This document shows positions 9,104 to 17,781 of a DNA stretch of 64,000 bases, in pieces. Below the pieces are notes generated by a model that saw only the letters and a program-made list of their open reading frames with translations, searched no databases and had not been told where the DNA came from. The DNA comes from an uncultured Pirellulaceae bacterium (lineage in GTDB: Bacteria > Planctomycetota > Planctomycetia > Pirellulales > Pirellulaceae): positions 124,001-188,000 of the forward strand of contig CALKCK010000018.1 in NCBI GenBank assembly GCA_938083195.1. The letters are read 5' to 3'. A program made the translations under genes and the position numbers. Numbering within the stretch: position 1 is the stretch's first letter; each line of letters begins with the position of its first letter.

Positions 9104-11014
9104 ATGTTGCAACTGAACGTTTTACGCGCATTTATTTTCTTCGTGGTACCACTCTTAATGGTGGTGCAGACGAGGGTCTTAGTAACAGGTCAGGTAACTG
9201 AAAGCTTTTCAGCGCCAGCAGTTTTGCCAGAATTAAAACAGCTTCCGGCAGTTGAAGATTTGACTTTAGCTCAAGACCGGCTTGCTCCGCGACAAACTAA
9301 ACTCCAGAGTGGATTTCCAACGGAGCTTCTGTTGCAGTCCCCCACAGCAGAGGCTGTCGACAGAGCCAATCGCCACGTCATTGGAACGATTGAACCAGAA
9401 ATCCCGTTGAATCTCGTGATTGGTAGACCGAAAATCCTCCAACTTGCCAAGGCTGCCAAGCGAATATACGTTCCAAATGAAGACGTCATTCGAACAGAAA
9501 TAGTAGACGAAAGCACTGGACGCGAGATCGCAATTACAGGCTTGCAAGCGGGAACAACAACGTTAATCCTTTGGTTTGATGATCCTGAAAGCCCAGATGG
9601 GCAGTCGACCGTAAGCTATCTTGTGCGTGTCTTTACCGACCCGATTCTCGCTCGCCCAATTGAAGAACTTTCCAAAGATCTCAATCAAAAATTTCCGAAT
9701 AGCTACATTGAATTGGATCAGATCGAAGACAGATTGATTGTGCGAGGTCAAGCGCCTACCGCGATTGAGATGGGACAGATTCTTCAGGTGCTAGCGGGTT
9801 CGCGGGGGATTCAAGCCGGTGTTGTTCGGCCTGCCAGTCCAGTGACGGTCACATCCGCCTTCGATTTTGAAGCAGACATTGATCCTCTTCGAGCCGAGGA
9901 AGACGCCGCTGCTCGACGACGAATTGTCGATCCAATCGCGTTGGCTCAGGCGGGGATCATAAATCAGATGACGATTGTGGGTGAGCAACAGGTCATGTTA
10001 AAAGTGACGGTTGCTGAGGTAAATCGGACAGCTGCCCGCAGCATTGGATTGAACTTTGCCGTAGATAATGATTCTGGGCTAACAATATTTGAATCGCTCA
10101 CAGGAGGTTTGGCGACAGGAAACGTGTTGGCGTCTCTGGATATGGGGCAAATTCGAGTGGCAATTGAAGCTCTCAGACGACTCAAACTATCACGGACTCT
10201 CGCCGAACCAAACTTGGTGGCGATGAATGGGATGTCGGCCGAATTCCAGGCAGGCGGGAGCTTCCCCGTTCCTGTCATTTCTGGCGGCGGTGGAGGCGGA
10301 GGCGGGCAGAATTTACAGGGAGTGAATTTTATCCCCTTTGGTGTGCAGTTGCAGTTCACTCCGAATATTGAAGCCAACGGTGTGATTAGACTTGCAGTCA
10401 ATGCAGAAGTTTCAACCCGTGATGAATCATTGGGAACTTCGATCGGAGGTGGTGCAGGCGGCACACAGGTTTCAGGCTTGAATAGCCGAAATTTCTCGAC
10501 CACCGTTCAGTTGCGAACCGGCCAAACAATTGCGGTGGCAGGTTTGATGCAGACAAACTACGGAGCAAGTACCGAACGAATTCCTTTTTGGGGAGATCTG
10601 CCTTTGATCGGATCGACCGGTGGCGTGAATAAAAATAGTAGTGGAGAGCAGGAACTCGTAATCCTCGTTACTCCGCATTTGGTGGCTCCAATCAATAGCA
10701 GCGGCAGTCCGGGGTTGCCTGGAAACGACGTGCACGAACCGACGGATGTTGAATTCTTCGTCGCTAATCGCCTCGAAAGCCGTCGCAGCAAGGACTACCG
10801 GGCTTCCGTTCAAACGGATTGGGCAAGACAGAAGTCAGCCGAGCGTTGTCGAATGCAGACCTACATGATCGGTAGCATCGGTCCTTCGGATCGTTGCTTC
10901 CCAGGAGGTGAAATGTCGACGAGACAGAGCGCGATTCCGATACCAAAGGTAAGTCGAGCCAAACCTGGCAAACCGGTGGAAACTTCTCAAGGAAATATGG
11001 GAGGCGTGAAATGA
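9104..11014 (+). CDS. cpaC: Tad pilus outer-membrane secretin CpaC/RcpA
   Basis: Outer-membrane channel of the Tad pilus. A signal sequence (about 1-28) precedes an N-terminal domain with the 'LVIGRPKILQLAKAAKRIYVPNEDV' secretin-associated strand set (about 95-180) and a BON-like region (about 185-235). The secretin domain (about 300-540) ends in VILVTPHLVAPI. A run of eight Gly near residue 395 sits in the secretin lip. About 95 extra C-terminal residues include an EPTDVEFF motif and are Ser/Arg rich. In most Tad loci cpaC directly follows cpaB; here it is downstream of tadE/tadG. The stop overlaps the next ATG (ATGA) with GGGAGG upstream. Confidence 0.92.
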   Translation: MLQLNVLRAFIFFVVPLLMVVQTRVLVTGQVTESFSAPAVLPELKQLPAVEDLTLAQDRLAPRQTKLQSGFPTELLLQSPTAEAVDRANRHVIGTIEPEIPLNLVIGRPKILQLAKAAKRIYVPNEDVIRTEIVDESTGREIAITGLQAGTTTLILWFDDPESPDGQSTVSYLVRVFTDPILARPIEELSKDLNQKFPNSYIELDQIEDRLIVRGQAPTAIEMGQILQVLAGSRGIQAGVVRPASPVTVTSAFDFEADIDPLRAEEDAAARRRIVDPIALAQAGIINQMTIVGEQQVMLKVTVAEVNRTAARSIGLNFAVDNDSGLTIFESLTGGLATGNVLASLDMGQIRVAIEALRRLKLSRTLAEPNLVAMNGMSAEFQAGGSFPVPVISGGGGGGGGQNLQGVNFIPFGVQLQFTPNIEANGVIRLAVNAEVSTRDESLGTSIGGGAGGTQVSGLNSRNFSTTVQLRTGQTIAVAGLMQTNYGASTERIPFWGDLPLIGSTGGVNKNSSGEQELVILVTPHLVAPINSSGSPGLPGNDVHEPTDVEFFVANRLESRRSKDYRASVQTDWARQKSAERCRMQTYMIGSIGPSDRCFPGGEMSTRQSAIPIPKVSRAKPGKPVETSQGNMGGVK

Positions 11015-11550
11015 TCAGTATAAGTACTTTGCTTAAGAGCCCAGTAGGATTGTTGATATTCACTTCGCTGCTTTTCTTGTCTGGGTGCAGCCATCACCGT
11101 GGTGTCACGGGCGTTGACTCAATCGCGGACGTCCCTAAAGGCGCCGTACCGGAACCCGCGGGCGTCAAGTTGTGCCAATGGCAAACCGCTCAAGTGCTAC
11201 AGGCTGCTCAAGATCAAACCGTTTTGTATAAAGCTGATTTTCTCGGTGAGAGTGATAGATTAGCTCCGTCTGCGACGGAAAAAATTCTCCGCTCTTTGCA
11301 AAATGAAACCGCAGGCTTGCAAATTTGGGTGGTCGAGGCGACTGCGAATGCAACTCAGGATTCGAGACGAGTTGATAGCGTAACTCAGCAACTAAACAGT
11401 TGGGGTGTACCGAGCCCACGTGTTGGAATCGGCATGCCAACGGCTTTGGGAATGCCGGGTGTATTTGCTGAATCAAACTTTCTAAATCAAGGACGCAGCT
11501 CAAGAGGGAACTCGGCGTCTCGAACTCAATTTAATGGACGTACGAACTGA
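11011..11550 (+). CDS. Small lipoprotein of the Tad locus
   Basis: A 179-residue protein whose lipobox LSGC (Cys at about residue 26) predicts an outer-membrane or inner-membrane lipoprotein. The middle (about 70-135) reads LYKADFLGESDRLAPSATEKIL and then DSRRVDSVTQQLNSWG, which resembles the alternating strand-helix pattern of OmpA-like or CpaD-like proteins without their diagnostic residues. The tail is Ser/Asn rich. It overlaps cpaC by 4 bases and the next gene by one. By position it could be the CpaD-type pilotin or companion of the secretin, but this is inference only. Confidence 0.7.
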   Translation: MISISTLLKSPVGLLIFTSLLFLSGCSHHRGVTGVDSIADVPKGAVPEPAGVKLCQWQTAQVLQAAQDQTVLYKADFLGESDRLAPSATEKILRSLQNETAGLQIWVVEATANATQDSRRVDSVTQQLNSWGVPSPRVGIGMPTALGMPGVFAESNFLNQGRSSRGNSASRTQFNGRTN

Positions 11551-12278
11551 TGCAGCTCATCTTCAAAAACCAAAACTATGCTGCGTTATTACTCATTTTC
11601 GCTGTATTTGGGTGTTTTAATTTAGGATGCCGAAGTGGTGTTCCAAAGGGTGTTGAGAATAACGTAAGTCAGTTGGTTCGCCAGCTCGACCCCAAGAGCG
11701 AGATGGTGTCTCAGCAACCCAATCCGAAAGAAGAAGCTGAGATTTGCATCGAAACCGCGGTAGCGGTAGCTAAAGCTGGGCACTTGAAAGAAGCCATTCG
11801 TCTTTACGAAAAAGCACTAACGCTTTCTTCGGATGATGCAGAGATATTAGTGCAGTTAGCGCCGTTATACGCTCAGTCCGGTGATTCGGAGCAAGCAATT
11901 AACACTTATCAAAGGCTCATGGAAACTGAAAAACTCCATCCCGATCTTCTCAATAACTACGCCTGGACATTGATGGAGGCTGGCAGATTGAATGCCGCAA
12001 AAGATCTCGCAAATAACGGGCTCGCAAATTTTCCAGATTCGGAAAAATTGATCACCACTTTGGCGGTAATAAATTACAAGCAAGGCAACCGATCGACAGC
12101 TTTTGATCTGTTCTCCAAAGCATTGGGGCAGCACGCCGCCCATCACAATATGGCAGTTCTCGACATTGATTCTGAGAATGAAAAGAATGCCAAGGCTCAT
12201 ATCAACAAGGCGATGCAAATAAACGCGAATCCATTAACAGTGCAACTATCCAATGCGATTAACGTCCTAGTGGAATAA
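11550..12278 (+). CDS. TPR lipoprotein, TadD-like
   Basis: A 242-residue lipoprotein (lipobox NLGC, Cys near residue 26) carrying about four tetratricopeptide repeats. Examples are AGHLKEAIRLYEKALTLSSDDAEIL, SGDSEQAINTYQRLMETEKLHPDLLNNYAW and AGRLNAAKDLANNGLANFPDSEKL. TadD proteins are TPR lipoproteins required for Tad pilus assembly, probably aiding secretin assembly. Position at the end of the operon and the overlap with the preceding stop (TGATG) support that role. The operon appears to end here, since no further gene follows for 870 bases. Confidence 0.8.
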   Translation: MQLIFKNQNYAALLLIFAVFGCFNLGCRSGVPKGVENNVSQLVRQLDPKSEMVSQQPNPKEEAEICIETAVAVAKAGHLKEAIRLYEKALTLSSDDAEILVQLAPLYAQSGDSEQAINTYQRLMETEKLHPDLLNNYAWTLMEAGRLNAAKDLANNGLANFPDSEKLITTLAVINYKQGNRSTAFDLFSKALGQHAAHHNMAVLDIDSENEKNAKAHINKAMQINANPLTVQLSNAINVLVE

Positions 12279-12571
12279 TTAGATCTCCAAAGGGTGAATC
12301 GGGTGGGGACATGGAAATTCGATTAGGCAGCTAAGCCAAATAGAAACCGTCTCCACAGCCAACCGGTCGTTGGTCGAAGCCTTAGTCCATCAGCGTTTTC
12401 ATTTTTTGAAATTGCCGACCTGTAATTCTTGGCTGTGCTGAAAGTCCCTGAAGGCGGGCGATTGATTTGGTGAATCTTTGAACGATCTTTTCGACCATCT
12501 AGCTAAGTTGGTTTCTCGATGCCACAGAATTGCATTTGTTGTGGCTATCAACATTGCCGGGGCAATCGACA

Positions 12572-12608
12572 GTTCAGCATCATGGACTGTTCAGCATCAT
12601 GGACTGTT
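12572..12608. repeat. 17-bp perfect tandem duplication
   Basis: The unit GTTCAGCATCATGGACT occurs at 12572-12588 and 12589-12605, followed by the first three bases of a third copy. It is non-coding. Confidence 0.9.
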
Positions 12609-13047
12609 GACGAGGAGCTAAATAATAATCCGGATGGTCTAAGACCTTAACGATTGAGCCTGTGCTAAGTGAGGCAACGCTATCACGGTAATGGTCTCAC
12701 GGCGTTAATCTTTGGCGGCATCTGCTGAGCAGCAACGGTGAGAGAGACTTATCGATCGGTAAGAACAACGTGGGTGTTGTTGATATTCCATTCACCTACG
12801 TGTTTTCGTAACTGAGGTAACGTGTTCGATAAGTGGTCGAGGGAAGGACGCGTCGTGGAGGATCACATCTTTGGTTAAATTACGGTCAATGAAACGTTGG
12901 TTAAGTTGTCTGAGCGACGAGATCCATGAATTCGTCGTCAATTAGGTGTTGGTATAAATAAAATCCCGTCTGCACGCGTGGTAAGCCTGAAGGCTCCTTG
13001 AGACGTCATCCCAGCTGAAGATGCGAGTGAAAACGTTAAGCGTTTAG

Positions 13048-13085
13048 GCACGAAAAAGAGGCACGAAAAAGAGGGACGAAAAAGA
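13048..13085. repeat. 13-bp tandem triplication
   Basis: The unit GCACGAAAAAGAG at 13048-13060 and 13061-13073, with a third copy at 13074-13085 differing by one base (GGACGAAAAAGA). It lies about 65 bases downstream of the tRNA-Glu gene in transcription direction. Confidence 0.88.
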
Positions 13086-13149
13086 CCCTTGTAAAATCGG
13101 GTTTTTCTCGGAAGACGCCAAATACATGGTCCGAAAGATAAGGCCAAAG

Positions 13150-13223
13150 TACCCCCTAAGGGAGTCGAACCCCTGTTTCCGGACCGAAAAATCCGACGTC
13201 CTAGGCCACTAGACGAAGGGGGC
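13150..13223 (-). tRNA. tRNA-Glu (UUC), anticodon loop with eight bases
   Basis: Read on the minus strand, the body matches bacterial tRNA-Glu: acceptor GCCCCCT pairing with AGGGGGT (first pair G-U), D stem GTCT/AGGAC and T arm AGGGG-TTCGACT-CCCTT (one G-U). The anticodon stem is TCGGA/TCCGG (outer pair U-G). The loop TTTTTCGG has eight bases instead of seven. The total is 74 nt against 73 for E. coli tRNA-Glu, so there is one extra U on the 5' side of the anticodon UUC. No CCA is encoded. It could be a functional variant, a tRNA pseudogene or a homopolymer sequencing error. Confidence 0.85.
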
Positions 13224-13562
13224 TTGGTATAGCCGAAACCGCGAATGGATCAACAGTTTACTCCGCGGGTTTTAAAACGGTCAAGGCGACACTAGTTTAA
13301 CTGGCAGTTAATTATTGCTCCGTCATGGAGTTAGTCGTGGCCCCGCTCGGATCGCCAGAATAATTAACTCTCTTTGCTCACATTGTGAGCGTCGGATCGG
13401 GGATGAAAAAGGCGAAGGTTCTTTCTTGAGTTGTATTTTTGGTGTTTCTTCGCTTACCACGTGGCGAATAATAGGAGAACAGAATAAACTGAGAACGTCT
13501 TGAGAAACAACAAATCGATCGCCTAAGTCTCTTATCATTCTCTCCAATTGGTTGACAACTTT
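13224..13562 (+). promoter_or_regulatory. leuA upstream region with possible structured leader
   Basis: The 339-base region holds a perfect 10-bp inverted repeat GTTAATTATT/AATAATTAAC (13307-13316 and 13359-13368, one further A-T pair outside). Its loop carries the small stem CTCC/GGAG (13318-13321, 13327-13330). It is followed by the hairpin GCTCAC-ATT-GTGAGC (13376-13390). CGGATCG occurs both within the long loop and just after the second hairpin, so alternative pairings can be imagined. There is no T-box core and no clear Leu-rich leader peptide. A regulatory role for leuA is inference. Confidence 0.35.
13255..13284 (-). promoter_or_regulatory. Possible sigma-70-type promoter of tRNA-Glu
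   Basis: On the minus strand, TTGACC (13284-13279), an 18-base spacer and TAAACT (13260-13255) end 31 bases before the tRNA 5' end. This is a visual match only. Confidence 0.4.
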
Positions 13563-15101
13563 ATGAGCGTTACCAAAGAAGTCATTATTTTTGACACCAC
13601 GCTTCGCGATGGTGAGCAATCACCAGGCGCGAGCATGAATTTGCAAGAAAAGTTGGAGATCGCCCAAGCGTTGATTGATCTTGGGGTTAACGTTATCGAA
13701 GCAGGATTTCCGATTGCCTCTCCCGGTGATTTTGAGGCGGTTCAGCAGATCGCGTCTAATTTTCGCGGGGCACAAATTTGTGGACTCGCGAGATCCAATG
13801 ATAAAGATATTGATCGAGCCTGGGAGGCGTTGAAGCAGTCGCAAGATCCGAGGATACATGTCTTTCTCGCGACTAGCGCAATTCACCGCGAGTTTAAATT
13901 GAAGATGACGCCCGACGAGATAATTGCTCGAGCGGTAGCAGGGGTTCAACGTGCGAAAAGCTATTGCGACAACATTGAATTTTCTCCTGAAGATGCTGCA
14001 CGTACGGAACCGGATTTTTTGTGCCGAGTGGTCGAAGCTGTGATTGCTGCCGGGGCGACGACGGTGAACATTCCTGACACTGTGGGATATGCGACACCCG
14101 ATCAAATGGGACGGGTTATTAAGAACCTCGTTGATCGAGTGCCCAATATTGATCAATCGGTCATCAGTGTCCACTGCCACAATGATCTTGGGCTTGCGGT
14201 AGCGAATAGTCTGGCAGCGGTCCAAAACGGGGCTGGGCAAATTGAGTGTACGGTCAACGGCATCGGTGAGCGAGCCGGCAACTGTTCGCTTGAAGAAGTG
14301 GTGATGGCGATGCGTACGCGAAGCGATGTTTATAATTACGAGACGTCGATTAACTCTGTTCGCTTGGTTCCCACGAGCCGTTTGGTGTCCTCCATTACTG
14401 GTTTAGAAGTTCAGCGCAATAAGGCGGTAGTGGGCCGAAATGCTTTCGCCCATGAAGCAGGTATTCACCAAGACGGAATGCTTAAAGAAAGAACGACTTA
14501 CGAAATAATGCGTCCCGAAGATGTGGGATTTGCAAATACTGATTTAGTGCTCGGTAAGCACAGTGGGCGGGCGGCGTTAGCTGACCGAGCAAAACAGCTT
14601 GGATTCACTTTGACGGGTGAGCAATTGCAGAGTGTATTTGAGGAATTCAAAAAGCTGGCCGATCGAAAAAAGGAAATTTTCGATGGCGATATTGCAGCGC
14701 TGATCGAGCACGAGATCCTTGGGATATCGGAAGAAGAGTGGTCCCTGGTTTCATTCAAGGTGGATTTGAATTATCAAAAGCCTCCAAAAATCGCGGTTAC
14801 CCTTGAAAAGGGTGGCGAGGAGACAACGGTTGAACAATCAGAAGGTTCCGGCCCTGTCGATGCAGCATTTTTGGCGGTGAAAAAGATCACTGGCGTTGAA
14901 ATGAGTTGCAAAGAGTTTCATGTTCGTAGCACGTCACTCGGTTATGACGCGCCCGGTGAGATAACACTTGAGTCTGAGCATGCCGGGCAGATTTATCGCG
15001 GACGCGCGATCTCCACGGACTGTGTCGAGGCATCCATCAAAGCGGTGTTGAATGCAGCTAACCGAATCTTGGCAGCGAACCGGAAATCAGAAAACGCTTA
15101 A
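13563..15101 (+). CDS. leuA: 2-isopropylmalate synthase
   Basis: Condenses acetyl-CoA with 2-oxoisovalerate, the first committed step of leucine biosynthesis, in the cytoplasm. The HMGL-like TIM barrel starts with [16 protein letters not shown]. It contains the metal-binding [16 protein letters not shown] segment and the second signature [23 protein letters not shown]. The C-terminal LeuA allosteric domain (about 370-505) is present, so feedback inhibition by leucine is expected. The length, 512 residues, is normal. ATG 13563 is preferred over an in-frame TTG at 13548 because homologues begin shortly before the FDTTLRDG strand. The gene stands alone, closed by a strong hairpin at 15119-15150. 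Confidence 0.95.
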   Translation: MSVTKEVIIFDTTLRDGEQSPGASMNLQEKLEIAQALIDLGVNVIEAGFPIASPGDFEAVQQIASNFRGAQICGLARSNDKDIDRAWEALKQSQDPRIHVFLATSAIHREFKLKMTPDEIIARAVAGVQRAKSYCDNIEFSPEDAARTEPDFLCRVVEAVIAAGATTVNIPDTVGYATPDQMGRVIKNLVDRVPNIDQSVISVHCHNDLGLAVANSLAAVQNGAGQIECTVNGIGERAGNCSLEEVVMAMRTRSDVYNYETSINSVRLVPTSRLVSSITGLEVQRNKAVVGRNAFAHEAGIHQDGMLKERTTYEIMRPEDVGFANTDLVLGKHSGRAALADRAKQLGFTLTGEQLQSVFEEFKKLADRKKEIFDGDIAALIEHEILGISEEEWSLVSFKVDLNYQKPPKIAVTLEKGGEETTVEQSEGSGPVDAAFLAVKKITGVEMSCKEFHVRSTSLGYDAPGEITLESEHAGQIYRGRAISTDCVEASIKAVLNAANRILAANRKSENA

Positions 15102-15118
15102 AAGCATCTTAACGAACA

Positions 15119-15150
15119 ACAAGGATGTCGAACGCATTCGACATCCTTGT
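15119..15150. terminator. Hairpin terminator between leuA and the convergent polysaccharide export gene
   Basis: A perfect 14-bp stem ACAAGGATGTCGAA / TTCGACATCCTTGT with loop CGCA, starting 17 bases after the leuA stop. The downstream tract is only moderately T rich. Confidence 0.8.
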
Positions 15151-15217
15151 GTTGCTTGTTGGATTCAGTAAGCCCAGTGCGGTCTTGCGAAGCACTTAGA
15201 TTAGACTTACATCAGGT

Positions 15218-16558
15218 TTAGTTCCGGAATAGCTGGGAAAGCCCGAACGTGAAGAACACGTTGCTGGCGAAGTTAAGCACTTCTTCCTGCGGCTTGTATC
15301 TTAGCAACAGTTGGTCGCCCGGTTTCACGAGGATTCTCTGTTTCGGATCGTTGATGGTATCGTTAAGGTCGATTCGGATGGCAAGTTGTCGTTTCCCGGG
15401 CACCTGTCGAAGCACGATCAATTCGGTGGGTGGTACATTTTGAGCGGCGCCTCCGAGTGCTCCGGAGCGTTCAGTCGTTGCGATTCCTCTTCCGGCGATG
15501 GAAATTGCAGCGAGCACATCGAGATCATAGTCTCGTGGAATTGGGAACTCACCGCCGCCGAGCAAACCGCCCGTGTAGTAAACATCCGTCTCACGAGTGT
15601 CGACATAAATGATGTCTCCATCCCCCAGGATGATATCTTCGGTATTGAATGTAGGCACTTGGCCAGGTTTTAATCTTAGTGGGATTTTGATTGAGTTTGT
15701 TTCGTCCGCGATTTTTGGCATCGTTCCATAAGGGAATTCTGAAGGACTGTGCGTCCGGTAGAATTCACTCATTTGTTCGTCCCGTTGAGAGGTATCAATT
15801 CGGTTACCTCTGAGGATACGGACCTCTGCTTTGGCGTTAACACCTGGCAGTCCGCCCGTTTGGGAGAGAGCATTGAGAACGTCGTTTTTATATGCTGGGA
15901 GTTGAAGCACAAAACCTCTTCCGGATTGATCGGACCGGTCGGTCACGCCTAACCGTTGGCTCTGTCCTTGGAACTGTCCTCCCTGCTGCGAAGACGAATT
16001 ATCTTGGCGGACCACAAAAACCCGATACGTTCGTTCACGCATCAGCGTCACGATGATTCGGCCGCCTTCTTTCAATTGAGGTTCATCTCCCTCGGTGTAA
16101 GCTCGTTTAATTAATGCTTCAGCTTGTTGGATGGTTAGGCCGCGAACGGGGATTGGATCTACCGAAGGCAGTGAAAGTGAGCCATCTTCTCGAACCGGGA
16201 CAGGATATCCGATAGCGGGAGGTAGGTCGCTGTCGGGGCCTGGCAATTGAACTGGAGGTGCGTCATCTGAGTTGCCAAGAATTCCTTCGATGAAAACGCC
16301 CAAAACGTCGTCAGCGTCCAAGGTGTAATATTCTGGTTTGATTTGACGTAAGCGAGCTACGTCGATTGGAATTTTATCGGCCTGAGGTTCAGCGAGGAAT
16401 TGCACAGGGACGCGATTCGCTGGAATCGTATCGATGGGTGAAAACAAGGCGGTACAACCCGTGAGCGATGAGCTTGCCAAAACCGTTAGAAGAATAATCA
16501 TCCGGTTGGACATCGCTCGATAACTAGATTTTTTTGAGTGGGGGTTAATAACCATCAA
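15218..16558 (-). CDS. Polysaccharide biosynthesis/export lipoprotein (Wza-like, SLBB)
   Basis: Predicted outer-membrane or periplasmic component of exopolysaccharide export. A lipobox LTGC lies at about residue 35, after an N-terminal hydrophobic stretch. The Poly_export domain (about 70-160) reads YYTLDADDVLGVFIEG and LSLPSVDPIPVRGLTIQQAEALIKRAY. SLBB-like segments follow (LPAYKNDVLNALSQTGGLPGV and DYDLDVLAAISIAGRG). It has 446 residues. The upstream start 16558 has GGGAG 9 bases before it, but an internal ATG at 16513 would give a more typical lipoprotein signal. No glycosyltransferases or Wzc-like kinase lie nearby, so the export genes are either elsewhere or this copy is solitary. Confidence 0.85.
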   Translation of the reverse strand: MMVINPHSKKSSYRAMSNRMIILLTVLASSSLTGCTALFSPIDTIPANRVPVQFLAEPQADKIPIDVARLRQIKPEYYTLDADDVLGVFIEGILGNSDDAPPVQLPGPDSDLPPAIGYPVPVREDGSLSLPSVDPIPVRGLTIQQAEALIKRAYTEGDEPQLKEGGRIIVTLMRERTYRVFVVRQDNSSSQQGGQFQGQSQRLGVTDRSDQSGRGFVLQLPAYKNDVLNALSQTGGLPGVNAKAEVRILRGNRIDTSQRDEQMSEFYRTHSPSEFPYGTMPKIADETNSIKIPLRLKPGQVPTFNTEDIILGDGDIIYVDTRETDVYYTGGLLGGGEFPIPRDYDLDVLAAISIAGRGIATTERSGALGGAAQNVPPTELIVLRQVPGKRQLAIRIDLNDTINDPKQRILVKPGDQLLLRYKPQEEVLNFASNVFFTFGLSQLFRN

Positions 16559-16667
16559 CTCGTGCTCCCTTAATTGCGGTGGGCGATCCAGCCGCGTCGT
16601 AATAAGTTTGGATGTTTGGGTAAGACAAAGCTAATGCAATGTCTCTGACTTTTCTTAATCGCGCGGT

Positions 16668-17366
16668 TTACTTCGAGGTTGGCTGAATCACCGGTCTAGC
16701 GGACGTGCTAAAATCGGTGGAACGTTTTGACGGTAAGTATTCTACCTGTGTCCCGATATTGGTTGCTTGATTGCCTTTGGCATTGGCTGCTGAAGTTCCT
16801 GTCACGGTTCTTACGCCACTTGGCAAGTTGCTTGTGGGCATCGTTGCCATTGGAGTTTCGAATGATTGGTTTGCATCCTTCGAAACGACCTGAACGTCCG
16901 AGGGAAGCACGGGGTCAGTATTGGATTGATTGATGGCTGAATCGATCATTCGAGAGATTAACACATCGTGATATGTCCCGGATTTGTCTTTCCTCGCGGC
17001 AGCGACGCCAGCAGGATAGCCTTCAAACCAGCTGTTAACACATTTTGCGCCATCGGCGGATTGATATTCTGGTGCTCGATATTCTTCAGGAGGAAGTGCT
17101 GGAACGTATCCATCACCGCCGTTGCACATGTCGGTGTAGCCCGCACAAAAACCATTTTCAAAATGGTTGGCATAGGCACGTTTGCAGTTTCCATACCGTA
17201 AATTAAATGCACGTTTAGCCCAGACAGTATCACGGTACGTCAACATGGACGCCTCTTTGATGCCGAGCTTGCAACCCGTAAACGAAGCCGTCGTTAGAAT
17301 TGCAACGCATATGATTAAAAACGAATAACCGAGTCTAGGGGTGACAATTGTTGGTTGGTTCTTCAC
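16668..17366 (-). CDS. Cys-containing lipoprotein of unknown function
   Basis: A 232-residue protein with a signal sequence and lipobox FTGC (Cys near residue 32). The middle (about 45-135) has a dense pattern of aromatic, Gly and Cys residues: WAKRAFNLRYGNC, YANHFENGFCAGYTDMCNGGDG, PALPPEEYRAPEYQ and WFEGYPAGVAAA. The C-terminal 90 residues are Ser/Thr/Asn rich and probably disordered. I recognise no named domain, but the composition resembles short lipoproteins that sit beside polysaccharide export genes in planctomycetes. It lies 109 bases upstream of the export lipoprotein on the same strand and may be cotranscribed with it. Confidence 0.65.
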   Translation of the reverse strand: MKNQPTIVTPRLGYSFLIICVAILTTASFTGCKLGIKEASMLTYRDTVWAKRAFNLRYGNCKRAYANHFENGFCAGYTDMCNGGDGYVPALPPEEYRAPEYQSADGAKCVNSWFEGYPAGVAAARKDKSGTYHDVLISRMIDSAINQSNTDPVLPSDVQVVSKDANQSFETPMATMPTSNLPSGVRTVTGTSAANAKGNQATNIGTQVEYLPSKRSTDFSTSARPVIQPTSK

Positions 17367-17781
17367 GACAACTTTCTCTGAAATTGACTTTACTCATCAA
17401 TCGGAATCCCTGGTAAGCATCTTTCTTTCAAGGGAATCAGACAGAGGGCGCAAGCCCATTGCCTAATCAAGTCATCGCCAGTTAAGCTGTGCCGGATTTA
17501 ACGAAGATCCCATTTATAGCGCTTTTAACGAAAATATCTTCTTGACTTGTAAATCTGGGGGGCTTGTGGGGTCAGTAGCTGTCATGTTCGCTGCATTCTT
17601 GGGACTGACAGCATTGTCGGTCGAGTGTCGTTGCAGTTCGGTTTTGGGAATCGGGGCGAGAAGATAGACCAGTGTCGGTGGGCTTGAGGAGGCGCAGGTT
17701 GAAGCAATCACGATTTTTGGGAGATAATCGCTGATGGTTACCGAGCGATAGAGTTAACACTGGCAATATAGTCGGGCAATT
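17367..17781. other. Intergenic region, no gene recognised
   Basis: About 415 bases between the 3' end of lolD and the 5' end of the orphan lipoprotein, both on the minus strand. Two overlapping minus-strand frames of 60-65 codons (17514-17766) lack a start context and show no family features. No clear terminator hairpin was seen. Confidence 0.5.

Larger units (their letters stand above)
12279..13149. other. Gene-poor intergenic stretch after the Tad operon
   Basis: About 870 bases with stops in every frame and no credible gene. It contains a perfect 17-base tandem duplication (12572-12605) and a 13-base triplication (13048-13085). It may hold decayed sequence, but I recognise no transposase or toxin remnant on either strand. 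Confidence 0.55.

Noticed and set aside
9964..10503. 179-codon minus-strand frame inside cpaC
   Set aside because: It is Pro-rich only because the secretin Gly run is read in reverse; the cpaC secretin domain is intact.
12572..13085. Possible CRISPR-like repeats
   Set aside because: Two or three adjacent copies of unrelated units without spacers of regular length and no cas genes.
12938..13147. 69-codon minus-strand frame next to the tRNA gene
   Set aside because: The frame runs through the 13-bp triplication and shows no conserved-looking protein sequence.
13224..13562. T-box riboswitch before leuA
   Set aside because: No specifier loop with a matching antiterminator core motif could be read.
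13620..14240. 206-codon minus-strand frame antisense to leuA
   Set aside because: leuA motifs are intact on the plus strand; the antisense frame has no recognisable domain.
17514..17766. Two overlapping minus-strand frames after lolD
   Set aside because: Their Ser/Pro-rich composition looks random, and they overlap each other with no start signal.
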